A program made the position numbers and the translations under genes. Positions 46,519 through 56,207 of a DNA stretch of 64,000 bases are shown here, piece by piece (positions within the stretch are counted from its first letter, which is position 1; every line of letters starts with the position of its first letter). The notes beneath the pieces were generated by a model. The model was given only the letters and a program-made list of their open reading frames with translations, searched no databases and was not told the origin of the DNA. The DNA is from AP-15 sp963712825 (GTDB lineage Bacteria; Pseudomonadota; Alphaproteobacteria; ATCC43930; CGMCC-115725), in NCBI GenBank assembly GCA_963712825.1, contig CAVQJP010000016.1, positions 248,001 to 312,000 on the forward strand, read 5' to 3'.

Positions 46519-49500
46519 TTATCCCGGGCAGAGCCCGATCATTCGCCTCGCGACATCGAGAATGTGGACGGCGCGATGGTCAAAGGTGTGCTTTTTCAAA
46601 ATCTCGTCGCGCAATGCAAAACGCTGCCCGCCCCGGTCTTCGTGCCGGAGCAGCTCCACCGCCGCTTTCAATTCCTCCGCCGACCGGCACACCGTAATCC
46701 CGTCGCCAAACACCGCGCTCAGCCCTTCGGCGGGATCGGAAATGATCTTGGCTCCGACGGCCGCCGCGTCGAACAGCCGGTTTGACAGAAATCCCTCGGC
46801 GCCCATGTCGGGCCAATGGTCATTGAGGATGATGTTGCCGTTGCCGTAATAAGCGGCAAGCTCGTCGTTGGGAATGTAGTCGCCGCCGTAGCACTCCGCC
46901 GGCACCGTCCCGGCCCAGCCGCTGCCATAGACCTGAAAGTCCAGGCCGGCCTCCATCGCCCAGCTGACCATCGCCCGGGCGCGCTGGCCGCGGGTGTTGC
47001 CGACAAAGAGCACCTGGTCGCGCAGCTCACCGGCGACGTCCGGCCTGAATATGTCCGGGTCGACGCATTGCAGCAGGCTCGACACATGGCCGCCAAGCCG
47101 GCTCGCGAGCTTGTCGGCATAGAAATCCGAGGCGACAAACACGTGATGGAATTTCTGCAGCTCGGTCAGCGCCACTTCGTCCGGGTGACTGATCAGCCAC
47201 AGGCAGGTCAGCGGTCCGGGCACGATCTCGTACTGCGACAGGCCGCGCAGCACGATCACGACGTCGTCGCCCGCGGTAAAGCCTCCGTACCATTCCGGCA
47301 GGATGTCGACGCGGGCATAGCAGCCCTGCCGTTCAAAAGCTTTCCGCAATGAATGCGCAAAATGGAAGTCGCCCCAGGTCTCTTTCTCGGCGTGGCGCGG
47401 GATGCCGATCTTGATCGCGATGCGCAGTGAGCGCGCCAGCTCGCCGCAAATCGTCGCCTTGAGCGTTTTGGCGCGCATGCGGTAGCTGTGCTCGGCGCGC
47501 ACGCGCTCGCGCAGCGACGCCGCCAGCTGCTTTCGCTCCTCCGGGGCGTCGAGATACTTCGCGATCAGAGCCTGCAATTCTTCCGGCCAGGAGAAGGTCG
47601 GCAATTCGTCGCCGAAGAGCTCGCGGGCACCCCCCTCGCAATTGGTCAGCAGCAGCGCGCCCGAAGCCAGCGCGTCAAAGACCCGCGAGTTCAGCGAGTT
47701 CCACTCGCGCGTGACCGGGTGGGAGTCGTCGATGACGATACTGGCGGAGGAGTAGACCTCGGGCAGCTCGTAATAGGGCACGACGCCGCGCGAATAGTCC
47801 CGCCATGCCTCGTGCTTGTCCCAGCCGGCGCCGTAGATCGCCAGCGAAAAGTCGATTGTCGAGGGGTCGAGCATGTTGACGGCGTCGCGTTCATGCCCCC
47901 AGTGATGCCCGGTAAAGACGACATCCGCCTTGTGCTTGGGCGATGGCGGCATCGGGCGAAACCGCTCGGTGTTGCTGGCGATCGGCAGCAGAAACGCCGG
48001 CCGCCCGGTCGCCTCGCGCACCGCCTCGATGGCCTTTTGCGACGAGCAAAAAATCACGTGATACTTGTCGAGGTTACCGGAGGCGATCCACTGGTCGACA
48101 CGGTTGCGGATCCATGCGATCAGCACCGCTCCGGGGTTCAAATCCTTCAATTCGGTGACGGCGTAATCAAAGCGCATAAATACGACGAGGTCGGACTTGG
48201 CAAGGCTGTGCTGGTTCATCACCGCAAACGCGATGTCCCAACCGAACTCCTCGCGCAACGCCTCGCCAAGCTCCATCGCCGTGAAATAGTCCCCGGCCGC
48301 GGTGTGAATGTCGGCCGCGGTTACGATAAAGGTGACCCGGGGCGGGGCTTCGCGCCACTTGCCGTTGCCGGCAATGGTTTCGCGCAAGGCATGAAAAAGT
48401 ATCGTCGGGCCAAAGCGATGCACTAATAGGTTGCGATTGGCCAACCGGGCGCGGTCCTGATAAGGGTTTGCTTCGGTCCGGGCGCTGGCGATCTTGCGTT
48501 CCCGTGTCGCGCTGCGGTTGTGGATTGCCCATGCGTCGCCGACGCAGACGGTTTTTTTGCCGAGCGCCTGCTTGATGCTGAGGCAGAGGTCGACATCCTC
48601 GGAGCCGTAGAAATAGCCGGTGTGAAAACCGCCTACCGCGAGGAAGTCGGGTTTGCGCACCATGCAGAGCGCCGCGGTGACGGCAACGCGCTCCTGCGCT
48701 TTGTCCGCGTCGGGACCGCCCGCGGGCGTGCCGAGGTCGAAGATTTCCGCCGGTTGATAAAGATAGCGCCCCTTGCCGATCGGCTCGGTGACAAACTCGA
48801 TGCCGAGATGGTGGTCGCGCAGCCCCCACCGCGCCTCGCCATGATAATCCGGCTCCTTCAGCCGGAGCCCGACAACCCCGATCTCCGGGTGGTCGTCGAG
48901 CTGTGCGCGCATCGGCCCGATGCAGTCATGCACAAAGGCGATGTCGTTGTTGACAAACAGCAGGTGCTCGCCGCGCGCCTCACTTGCCCCGAGATTGTTC
49001 GACTCGGCGAACGAAAAATTGCCCTTTCGATAGATCGGGTTGATCCGTAACCGCGACCGGTAGGATTCGATGACGTCGCGGCTGTTGTCTTCGGAGCCGT
49101 GGTCGATCAGGACGACCTCCAGGTCCGGCAACGCCAGCCGCGCGAGCGAGGCGAGAAAACAGCCAAGCAGCTCGGCGCCGTTCCAGTTGAGGACGATCGC
49201 GGAAACGGCAACGGGTCCGTTGTCCTGCCGCTGCCGGGCGGCATCGGGGTCCTGCCGCTGCCGGGCGGCATCGGCGTCCTGTCGCTGCCGGGCGGCATCG
49301 AACGCCGTCCCGCGGACCGCCTGCGGGATGCCTGGCGCCGCCAAACGCACGGTTTTGTCGGCGAGATCAAAAAGCGGCTCACGGCTCAGCCGCGGCACAG
49401 GGAGCGCGCGCAGCGGAAAGCTCACGGGCTGGTTGGCGGCGCCGGTGAGCTTGACGTTGCCTTCGACGACAAAAACGCCGACCTCCCGGTGCTGGCCGTT

Positions 49501-51915
49501 CATCAGCGAGCGCGGCAGGGTCAGGCGGAAGCCGTGATGGCCATGGCTTTCGTCAGCCAGCGGCCGGTTGCGGAAATTTGCGGCGCGCACGACGCCGACG
49601 GTCTCCCCGTCGACCTCGACGCGCACATGCACCGGGGTGGTCGACGACCGGTCCTTTGCCCAGCCGCGCAGCTGATGGCAATCGGCCTGGTCGACGTTGC
49701 CGATGTAGCGCGCCGCCGCTTCCGGCCGCTCCGCCGGGGCGAGCAGCGCCAGCAGGCGTGGGGTGTCGCTCGGAGCGACCTCCTCGTCGCCGACGAACAC
49801 CCGCAAATCGTGCTTTTTGCCGTCAAAGAGGTCCGCCGGAACCGGGATCGCGAAACCGTGCCTGCCGCTCACGCCAAAGGTGCGGTTGACGTCGGAGCGC
49901 GATATTCCGGTATAAAAAACACCGAGCTCGACGGTGCCGTCAAACAGCTTGATCTCGCATTCCATATCGGGATCGAGCTGGTCGACGACCCAGCCGTGCA
50001 GGATGCCGGCCTCGAACGAGTCGATTGTCCCTTTGTGCCGCCGCCGGAACGGCCATGTGGTCCAGCCCTGGCGCGAGCGCAGATAAAAGCCGCCTTCGGC
50101 ATGCACGAACACCGAAATCGAATGCTCGGCATCGTCGCAGCATTCGGTGGGCAGGCGGAAAACAAAGCTGCCGTTGGGGCCGTCGGGCAGGGTGCCGAGG
50201 GTCAAGGTTCCGGCCCGCGCGCCGTCGATCTCGACGCTCAATTCGGGAACGACGGTCGCGTCCGGCGAGCGGAGGAGATCCGCGACGACCCAGATCGAGT
50301 GCACATAAAAGGAGCCGAACGAACCGCCATGCGGCGGCGGGGCGGGCTCCCTCTGCCAGGCGCCGTCGCTGTCATGGCTCAACAGGCGCCCGTCATCGGC
50401 GCCCGCGGGAGATTTCCGCCCGCCGACGCCCTCGTGCGCCGCAAGACCGTCCGCCGCAGGGCCGGACGGCGCGGCGGGATCGCGATGCGCACCGGCCAGG
50501 GCTGGACCGGCGGCGTCAACCCTCGACCGCCACCGCGGCGAGGTGTTGAAGCGCCGCGCGTTCGCCGCCGGGCGTCGGCCGGAGAAACCGAGCGCGGCTC
50601 TCTCGGCCTGCCGCCGCTCGGCTTCCTGCTGCCGCCGACGAATGTGGGCGGGGGCGCTCGCGCCATGGTCGTCGAGGATCGTCTGCCAGCGCGCGATCGC
50701 TTCCGGCCAGTCGAGCTCCGCCATTGCGATCTCGGCATGCTCGGCGGCCAGCTCGACATTGGAGCGGTGCCGGTTGAGCCCCTCTTGCGCGGCGGTTTGC
50801 GCGGCCGGGTAATCGCCTTGCGAGCGGTGCAGGCGGGCGAGCTTCACATAGGCGCTGGCGGGCGCTCTCGGACCCAAGGTGTCGACGATCGTCTGCCAGC
50901 GCGCAATCGCCTCGGTCCAGTCCTCGCGCGCCGTCGCGATCTCGGCGTGCTCGGCCGCCAGCTCGACCTCCCGAGGGTGCCGCTGAAGACCGTCCCGAAC
51001 CGCCGTTTCCGCCGCCGCCAAGTCGCCGTGCAGGCGGTGAGCCCGCGCCAGCCGCAGATATGCGCTTGCCGGCGCCCGCCCGCCGCCGGCGTCCACAATC
51101 GCCTGCCAGCGTCTGATCGCCTCCGGCCACAACCGCTGCGCCATTGCGATCTCGGCGTGCTCGGCCGCCAGCCCGAGATCATTGCGGTGCCGTGCCAGAC
51201 CCGTCTGCACCGCGGTTTCGGCGGCGGGGAGGTCGCCGGAAAGGCGGCGCGCCCGCGCCAGCCGCGCGTAAACCGTTGCCGGCGCGGTTTCCGGCTGGGC
51301 CTGCACCATTGCCTGCCAACGCTTGATCGCTTCGGGCCAGTCGCGCCGCGTCATCGCGATTTCAGCATGCTCGGCGGCGAGGCCGGCATGGTTCGGGTGG
51401 CGCGCGGAGCCGTCGCCGATGACCGCCGCCGCGGCCGCGACATCTCCCGACAGACGATGGGTCCGCGCCAGCCGCAAATAGACGCTGGCCGGCGCCCGCG
51501 CGCCCGCTTTTTCCAGCAGCAATCGCCAGCGCCCGATTGCCGCCGGCCAGTCGCGCTGCGCCATCGCGATCTCGGCATGCTCGGCCATCAATTCGGAATG
51601 GTTGCGATGGCGCGCGAGCCCTTGTCCGACGACCGCTTCGGCGGCGCCAAGCTCGCCCAGCGCGCGGTGGCCGCGGCCGAGCCACAGATAAGCGCCGACC
51701 GGGGCGTTCGCGCCCCTGCCGTCGAGCACCGACTGCCAGCGCGCGATCACGCCCGGCCAGTCTTCCCGGCCTATTGCCCGCGGGCCGGCCTCGGCAGTGG
51801 CGGCGCCAGTGCCGCGACGTCCGCTCAGTGCATTGCGGATGACCCTCTCAGCGTTTGCGAGCATCTTTTGCAACCGATCAAGCCGGCCCGTATTTGGCAT
51901 GAGCAGAGTCTGCAT
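46519..51915 (-). CDS. Giant multidomain glycosyltransferase with TPR repeats
   Basis: A 1798-aa cytoplasmic protein. Residues about 45-430 are TPR-like repeats of 70 residues (each with AEHAEIA and a later LARxHR-SGD motif). A Pro/Ala-rich linker follows. Residues about 530-860 are three beta-sandwich-like units, two with a GW motif (HGWVVDQLDP, RGWAKDRSS). A 9-residue repeat (DAARQRQDx, about 871-898) links to a GT2 domain (VSAIVLNWNGAELLG, then FYGSEDVDLCL). Two GT-B-like domains end the protein (SLNSRVFDALASGALLLTNC; SNRLFDAAAVGAKIISDP). It probably builds a surface polysaccharide with several linkages. The ATG at 51915 has GGGGA upstream. Confidence 0.88.
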   Translation of the reverse strand: MQTLLMPNTGRLDRLQKMLANAERVIRNALSGRRGTGAATAEAGPRAIGREDWPGVIARWQSVLDGRGANAPVGAYLWLGRGHRALGELGAAEAVVGQGLARHRNHSELMAEHAEIAMAQRDWPAAIGRWRLLLEKAGARAPASVYLRLARTHRLSGDVAAAAAVIGDGSARHPNHAGLAAEHAEIAMTRRDWPEAIKRWQAMVQAQPETAPATVYARLARARRLSGDLPAAETAVQTGLARHRNDLGLAAEHAEIAMAQRLWPEAIRRWQAIVDAGGGRAPASAYLRLARAHRLHGDLAAAETAVRDGLQRHPREVELAAEHAEIATAREDWTEAIARWQTIVDTLGPRAPASAYVKLARLHRSQGDYPAAQTAAQEGLNRHRSNVELAAEHAEIAMAELDWPEAIARWQTILDDHGASAPAHIRRRQQEAERRQAERAALGFSGRRPAANARRFNTSPRWRSRVDAAGPALAGAHRDPAAPSGPAADGLAAHEGVGGRKSPAGADDGRLLSHDSDGAWQREPAPPPHGGSFGSFYVHSIWVVADLLRSPDATVVPELSVEIDGARAGTLTLGTLPDGPNGSFVFRLPTECCDDAEHSISVFVHAEGGFYLRSRQGWTTWPFRRRHKGTIDSFEAGILHGWVVDQLDPDMECEIKLFDGTVELGVFYTGISRSDVNRTFGVSGRHGFAIPVPADLFDGKKHDLRVFVGDEEVAPSDTPRLLALLAPAERPEAAARYIGNVDQADCHQLRGWAKDRSSTTPVHVRVEVDGETVGVVRAANFRNRPLADESHGHHGFRLTLPRSLMNGQHREVGVFVVEGNVKLTGAANQPVSFPLRALPVPRLSREPLFDLADKTVRLAAPGIPQAVRGTAFDAARQRQDADAARQRQDPDAARQRQDNGPVAVSAIVLNWNGAELLGCFLASLARLALPDLEVVLIDHGSEDNSRDVIESYRSRLRINPIYRKGNFSFAESNNLGASEARGEHLLFVNNDIAFVHDCIGPMRAQLDDHPEIGVVGLRLKEPDYHGEARWGLRDHHLGIEFVTEPIGKGRYLYQPAEIFDLGTPAGGPDADKAQERVAVTAALCMVRKPDFLAVGGFHTGYFYGSEDVDLCLSIKQALGKKTVCVGDAWAIHNRSATRERKIASARTEANPYQDRARLANRNLLVHRFGPTILFHALRETIAGNGKWREAPPRVTFIVTAADIHTAAGDYFTAMELGEALREEFGWDIAFAVMNQHSLAKSDLVVFMRFDYAVTELKDLNPGAVLIAWIRNRVDQWIASGNLDKYHVIFCSSQKAIEAVREATGRPAFLLPIASNTERFRPMPPSPKHKADVVFTGHHWGHERDAVNMLDPSTIDFSLAIYGAGWDKHEAWRDYSRGVVPYYELPEVYSSASIVIDDSHPVTREWNSLNSRVFDALASGALLLTNCEGGARELFGDELPTFSWPEELQALIAKYLDAPEERKQLAASLRERVRAEHSYRMRAKTLKATICGELARSLRIAIKIGIPRHAEKETWGDFHFAHSLRKAFERQGCYARVDILPEWYGGFTAGDDVVIVLRGLSQYEIVPGPLTCLWLISHPDEVALTELQKFHHVFVASDFYADKLASRLGGHVSSLLQCVDPDIFRPDVAGELRDQVLFVGNTRGQRARAMVSWAMEAGLDFQVYGSGWAGTVPAECYGGDYIPNDELAAYYGNGNIILNDHWPDMGAEGFLSNRLFDAAAVGAKIISDPAEGLSAVFGDGITVCRSAEELKAAVELLRHEDRGGQRFALRDEILKKHTFDHRAVHILDVARRMIGLCPG
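49221..49301 (-). repeat. 27-bp tandem repeat in the glycosyltransferase gene
   Basis: Three near-identical 27-bp units (49221-49247, 49248-49274, 49275-49301) encode the linker DAARQRQDx three times, just before the GT2 domain. The units differ at only a few positions. Confidence 0.9.
50640..51790 (-). repeat. 210-bp tandem repeats encoding TPR-like units
   Basis: The same short sequence (plus strand, GCGAT followed by CTCGGCATGC or a close variant) recurs at 50726, 50936, 51146, 51356 and 51566, exactly 210 bp apart. Five full and one partial 70-residue units result. Such exact spacing with high DNA similarity suggests expansion by unequal recombination. Confidence 0.9.
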
Positions 51916-52184
51916 TTCCCCTGGGTCTCTCGCCCCTGTAAAGCACAACCCCGAGCGCAGAGACCGCGGTAGCTGACGCAAATCGCCGCGGGGGGTCAAG
52001 CGGAAACGTGCCGCCGTCAGCGGGGCAAAGCGCCTCGATTCCTGCCGCGGGTCCTATTGTGCCGGCCGGCTGGCGTCAACTGCAGCCGGCGTGGGGCCGG
52101 CAGAATCCCGATCCGGGGCGATCGATTGCGGCGCATCGCCGCGTCGCGCCGGGAAACCGCGCCGGGTTGCAACCGGCGGAAAAA

Positions 52185-53064
52185 TTACGACCCGGGCAGG
52201 TCCTCGACGGCGAAGAGCAGGCGAGGATCGCACCATTGCGCGCCGGGCGTCGATGCGATCAGCGCAAACACCGCTTCGATCGACCCCCATGACTTCGCCG
52301 CGATCGCCCGGTGATGGGTCAGGATGCCGATCGGGCGGGAGCGCCCCGGCTCGGCCGATCCCAGAATGTCGGTCAGCCGGGCGACGATCGTCTCGGGGTC
52401 GAGAACGCTCGGCGGGTCGCCCCAGTTGAGCACGTCGATGTCGACATCGGCGCAGCGCAGCTTCCCGCCGCTCTCAACCGACGCCTCGCCGCGATATCCC
52501 GAGTAGCCGCAAAACCGCTCGTCGACGAGGATGGCGGCGTATTCGGGCGGGAAGCGGTTCCACGGTGCCACAAAGACCGCGGCGTGGTCATGCCCGAAAA
52601 TCGCGTCCATCCGCTCGCGGCCGGCGGCGATGTCGGCCTGCACCGCGGCCCTGCCGCGCCCGGCGCCGAACTCGCTCTTCGGCGCGTGCGGGCGGCTCGT
52701 GGTTGGCGTGGCCGTAGCCGTGCTGGCAAAAGACGATCTGCGGAAACTGCCGCACCAGGTCGCCGAGACCGGCATCGGCCTGCGCCGGGATCACCGAGAC
52801 CAGCGGGACGATGCCGGTCTGCTGCGACAATTGGCCCAGCCGGCGAAATTTCTCGCTTTTGCCGACGAGGTCGTCGTCGCGCCACCAGAATTCCGCCGGC
52901 AACCCCGCCTCCCGCCGCCGGGCGACGCACTCGCGAAAGGCTTGCGCTGCGGCAGCGGAAACATCCGGCATCTGGGCAACCTGTGCGTCCTGTTGTTGAC
53001 GCAGGATAGACGGGGCCGGCCGGTCGAGGCAACCGGCGGCGGCGGGGCCGGGCCGGCGCGGCAT
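52185..53064 (-). pseudogene. Polysaccharide deacetylase-like gene, frameshifted
   Basis: The N-terminal part (FWWRDDDLVGKSEKF, CQHGYGHANHEP) and the C-terminal part (APKSEFGAGRGR, FVAPWNRFPPEY, ILTHHRAIAAKSW) lie in two frames that meet at about 52682-52692. Together they align along their full length with the intact gene at 60807-61790. Removing one base restores the frame. The D-D-D and HGYxH motifs are those of CE4-like deacetylases. Start could be 53064 or 52971. Confidence 0.8.
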
Positions 53065-53168
53065 CGGCGCCAAACGACGGGTCCGCAAGGGGTGCGGTGC
53101 ACCGGAGCCGGGGGCATCGTGAATTGACAAGCCGGCGGAAAGCCGCACACTCGGCCCTCCTCGCGGTC

Positions 53169-54601
53169 ATGATGCGAATTATGAAGACGCTGATTTCCAG
53201 GATTTTTCTGCTGCTCCTCGTCGGAGTGGCCCTCGGCCAGCCGCAAGCTGCGCCCGCCGCGCCGCCGGCGCTGCAAGGAAGCTACGTGTCGGCAGCGAGC
53301 CTGCCGCACCCGTTTGTCTTTGCCGCCCCGGCCGAGTACCGGGCTTTGCTGACCGGCCACACGGCAATTACCGTCAAGGCGCTGGCGCGGTTGCAGGCTC
53401 TGGTAGCCGACGAGCTGCGGCACGGCGCCGACTATACCGCGACCTACAGCGGGTGCGAGCTCAACACCTATTTGCACAAGTTGACCTATGAGCAGGGCGG
53501 GGCGGCCAAGGCCGCCAACGACCTGGCGCTCTACGCCTATCTGACGAGCCTGCATCTCGGCTACGGCCAGCCGGACGTGGCGACGAAGGCCCAGGCATTG
53601 TCGTTGTCGATCCTGACCGGCTGGGCGCAGAACGGCTTTCGCGACAACGGCAAGCTGCGCACCCAGCCGACGCAATACTGCGAGAACGGCCGAACCAGTC
53701 TCACCAGCGAGCTCGATGTCGGGCTGCAAATCGGCCGCGGCATGCCCTATTGGGTCAACGCCGAAGACCTGCTGGCGGCGGCCAACGCGCTGCCGGCGCC
53801 GCAGCGGGCCGCGCTCGACGGGTTTCTCGACGCGATGTACGGACTGCTGTTGACGGCCTCCAATTTTTGGGCCGAGCACGCCTAGGCCGACTGCCAGCGA
53901 TACAGCAATCACACGAGTATTCACATATTGGCGATGCTGGCGATCGCCCGTTTTCGCGACAACGAGGCTGAATTTGTCGACACCGCGAGTGCCGGTCGTC
54001 AGCTGCGCATACCCTGGACCTTGCAGGTCGACCAGAACATCTACGGGCACAACGACCGGCCCCGCGCCTGCATGGCGAATACCGCGGCGCCCGGCAAAGT
54101 CGTTTCAGGTACCGCAGGTCGCACCGGGCGAGATCGTCGATCGCTATCGCGCCGGCCCGGCTCAGACGCTCGGATATCCGCTCGCCTCACTGAGGGCGCT
54201 GCTGCTCTCCGCCGAAATCCTCGAGAATGCCGGCTTTCTTCCGATGCAGTTCGCCGGCCCAAAGGGTCAGTCCTTGCCTTGGCGCTTGAACTACTATTCC
54301 TATTACTTCACCACTTTTCTCAACACCGAGCAACATCGGTGCAGCCTGAAGCTCGGCCATCCCTACGCGAATGAGCAGTCAATATTTGCGGCATCCGGTT
54401 AGCGGCGCCGGCGGCGTAACGGTCGACGGAAGAGACTGGTCTTTGCAGCCGTTCCTGATCGGGTACCATCTCGACCCGAGTAATCCCGGTGCCCGCGCTG
54501 TCGTTCTGAAGGCAATGAGCTTCGCGCCACGGGTGACGCCGTTCTACGGTGTCGACACACTCGACTATAATTGCCTGGCCAGTCTAGGGGGAACAAGTTG
54601 A
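53169..54601 (+). pseudogene. Alginate lyase-family gene with stop and two frameshifts
   Basis: A secreted protein with a signal peptide (MKTLISRIFLLLLVGVALG) and sequence like alphaproteobacterial alginate-lyase-family proteins (DYTATYSGCELNTYLHKLTYE, GLQIGRGMPYWVNAEDLLA). The frame is cut by TAG at 53883, after which homologous sequence continues (ADCQRYSNHTSIHILAMLAI). It then moves to the next frame near 54095 (PQVAPGEIVDRYRAG) and again near 54375 (GGVTVDGRDWSLQPFLIGYH). It is unlikely to make a working enzyme as read. Confidence 0.82.
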
Positions 54602-54724
54602 TGACGCTTAACCGGGGATAAACCCGGTCGAGCCGATCGTAATGCTACCTGTATGCGGGATTGATGGGCGGGAGACGCGCTCTGCAAATTGCAACCACAC
54701 CCGTGCCGGCTCAAAGGGGATCGC

Positions 54725-56163
54725 ATGCGGCTGTTGATATATACGCACGGCAAAACTGGGTCGACCGCGCTCGCCTACAGCGTCCTGGCACGGCTTCCCG
54801 ATCACAGGCTGATCTTTGAACCTCCCAGTCTCGACATTATCCCCGACGAGCAGAATCTGGTCGTGAAATATATTTCGCCGAACTGGGCCAAAGATCAGCA
54901 GGATATCGCCGGCTACGATTCAGTCATCGTGCTTGTTCGCCATCCGTTTGACGTGTTGATCAGCGCTGTAATGTATTTCCCGTTCACCGCCCGCGATTTT
55001 TTAGACAATCGCCGGATGAACGAATTTTATAGATTGCTGCAGCAATTGGAGGCGCATGACGTCAACGTCTCGATGCGAACGGTCTGGGAATGGCTTATAG
55101 AGCTGCGCCCCGATTATCCCCTTACCTGGTCGATACTGCGCCAATTCGAGAGGCTGCGGTTCGCTATAGCCTCGATGAAAGATCATGTCCTGACAAAATA
55201 CGAGGATGCCTGCGACCCGGGGATAGAGCCCGTCAACGGCAAGCTTTGGTTTCCGATTTCTACGCAGACGACGATTGCTTCGGCTTTTGAGCACGTCGAG
55301 CGATCAAAAGGAGCCGGCGGGTGGCGAAATTGGTTTTCCACCGAGGATTGCCGCTATTTTGCCGGTATCGCCGAAATCCGGCGCTATGCGAGGACCTGCG
55401 GCTATGATTTGAACGTGCCGGTCGCCGCGGTGCAGGTTCGCGACGCGCGGGTCGGATCGGAATATGTCCGCCGTCTGGTTGACGGTCAGCGCAAGCGCTT
55501 CAACGTATCTCCGTTCGGCCCGGCAGACGAAATCCGGAGGAGTGTACCCCCGAAACTACTTGACGCGTTGACATTGCGGTTGGATTTGCGAGACAACCAG
55601 AAGGCGTTTGAAACCGCGCTCTGCGCTTGCGTCGAGCAACCCCGTCATCCGGCCGCCCTTCTGGAGTTGGGTATCGGCGCTCTGCTCAACCGATTTACTG
55701 CGGCGGCGCAGACGCGTCCTTTCCCAGGCAGTTTCTTTGTGTCCCAACAATTCCATTGCCTGGAACTATCTTGCCGAAAGCTACCGGGCCACCGGACAAT
55801 TGCAGGAGGCGGTCAAAGCAGCCCGCGAAGCCATCCGACATCGAACCAGACAGCGCCGATCACAATCAGCTTCTCGGCAGCGTGCTTAACCGACTGGGCA
55901 GGTGGGCGGAGGCTGAAAAGCACCTTCGCTTCGCGGTCGAATCACCGGGCGGCGTCGAAAATTTCAAATGGGCACTGATAAGGAATTTGTTTGAGCAACA
56001 AAAATATGAAGAGGCATTGGATATTTTACAAAAGGCGAAAAGAGCGCTGGGTCACTCGGCCGAATATGATCGCTTGCGCCAACTGATCCTTTTAAAAATC
56101 GGATCCGCGAGGGGCAAGCCGGTGGTGGCGGTGATCGCAAGAGCAATCAAGGGCGAGGACAGT
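54725..56163 (+). pseudogene. Sulfotransferase-like gene with TPR tail, frameshifted
   Basis: The first 330 residues form an intact sulfotransferase-like domain: MRLLIYTHGKTGSTALAYS has the 5'-phosphosulfate loop, and SVIVLVRHPFDVLISAVMY the 3'-phosphate motif. The tail is TPR-like but split over three frames: shift near 55700 (to RVLSQAVSLCPNNSIAWNYL) and near 55840 (to HNQLLGSVLNRLGRWAEAEK). The start has AAAGGGGA upstream. The sulfotransferase domain alone could still be made. The 3' end is not sharp. Confidence 0.72.
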
Positions 56164-56207
56164 CATGCTCGTGCCCCGACAAGATGCTCGGCAGCGAAGT
56201 CGGATAA

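Noticed and set aside
50640..51790. Regular 210-bp spacing as a CRISPR or satellite array
   Set aside because: The repeats are in frame, encode TPR-like units and have no short repeat/unique spacer pattern.
49099..51972. Plus-strand 957-codon ORF opposite the giant glycosyltransferase
   Set aside because: It mirrors the TPR and beta-sandwich coding sequence; no motif of its own, and the repeats are explained by the minus-strand protein.
53883..53885. TAG as a recoded (pyrrolysine-type) codon
   Set aside because: Two further frameshifts in the same gene and broken neighbours point to decay or sequence error.
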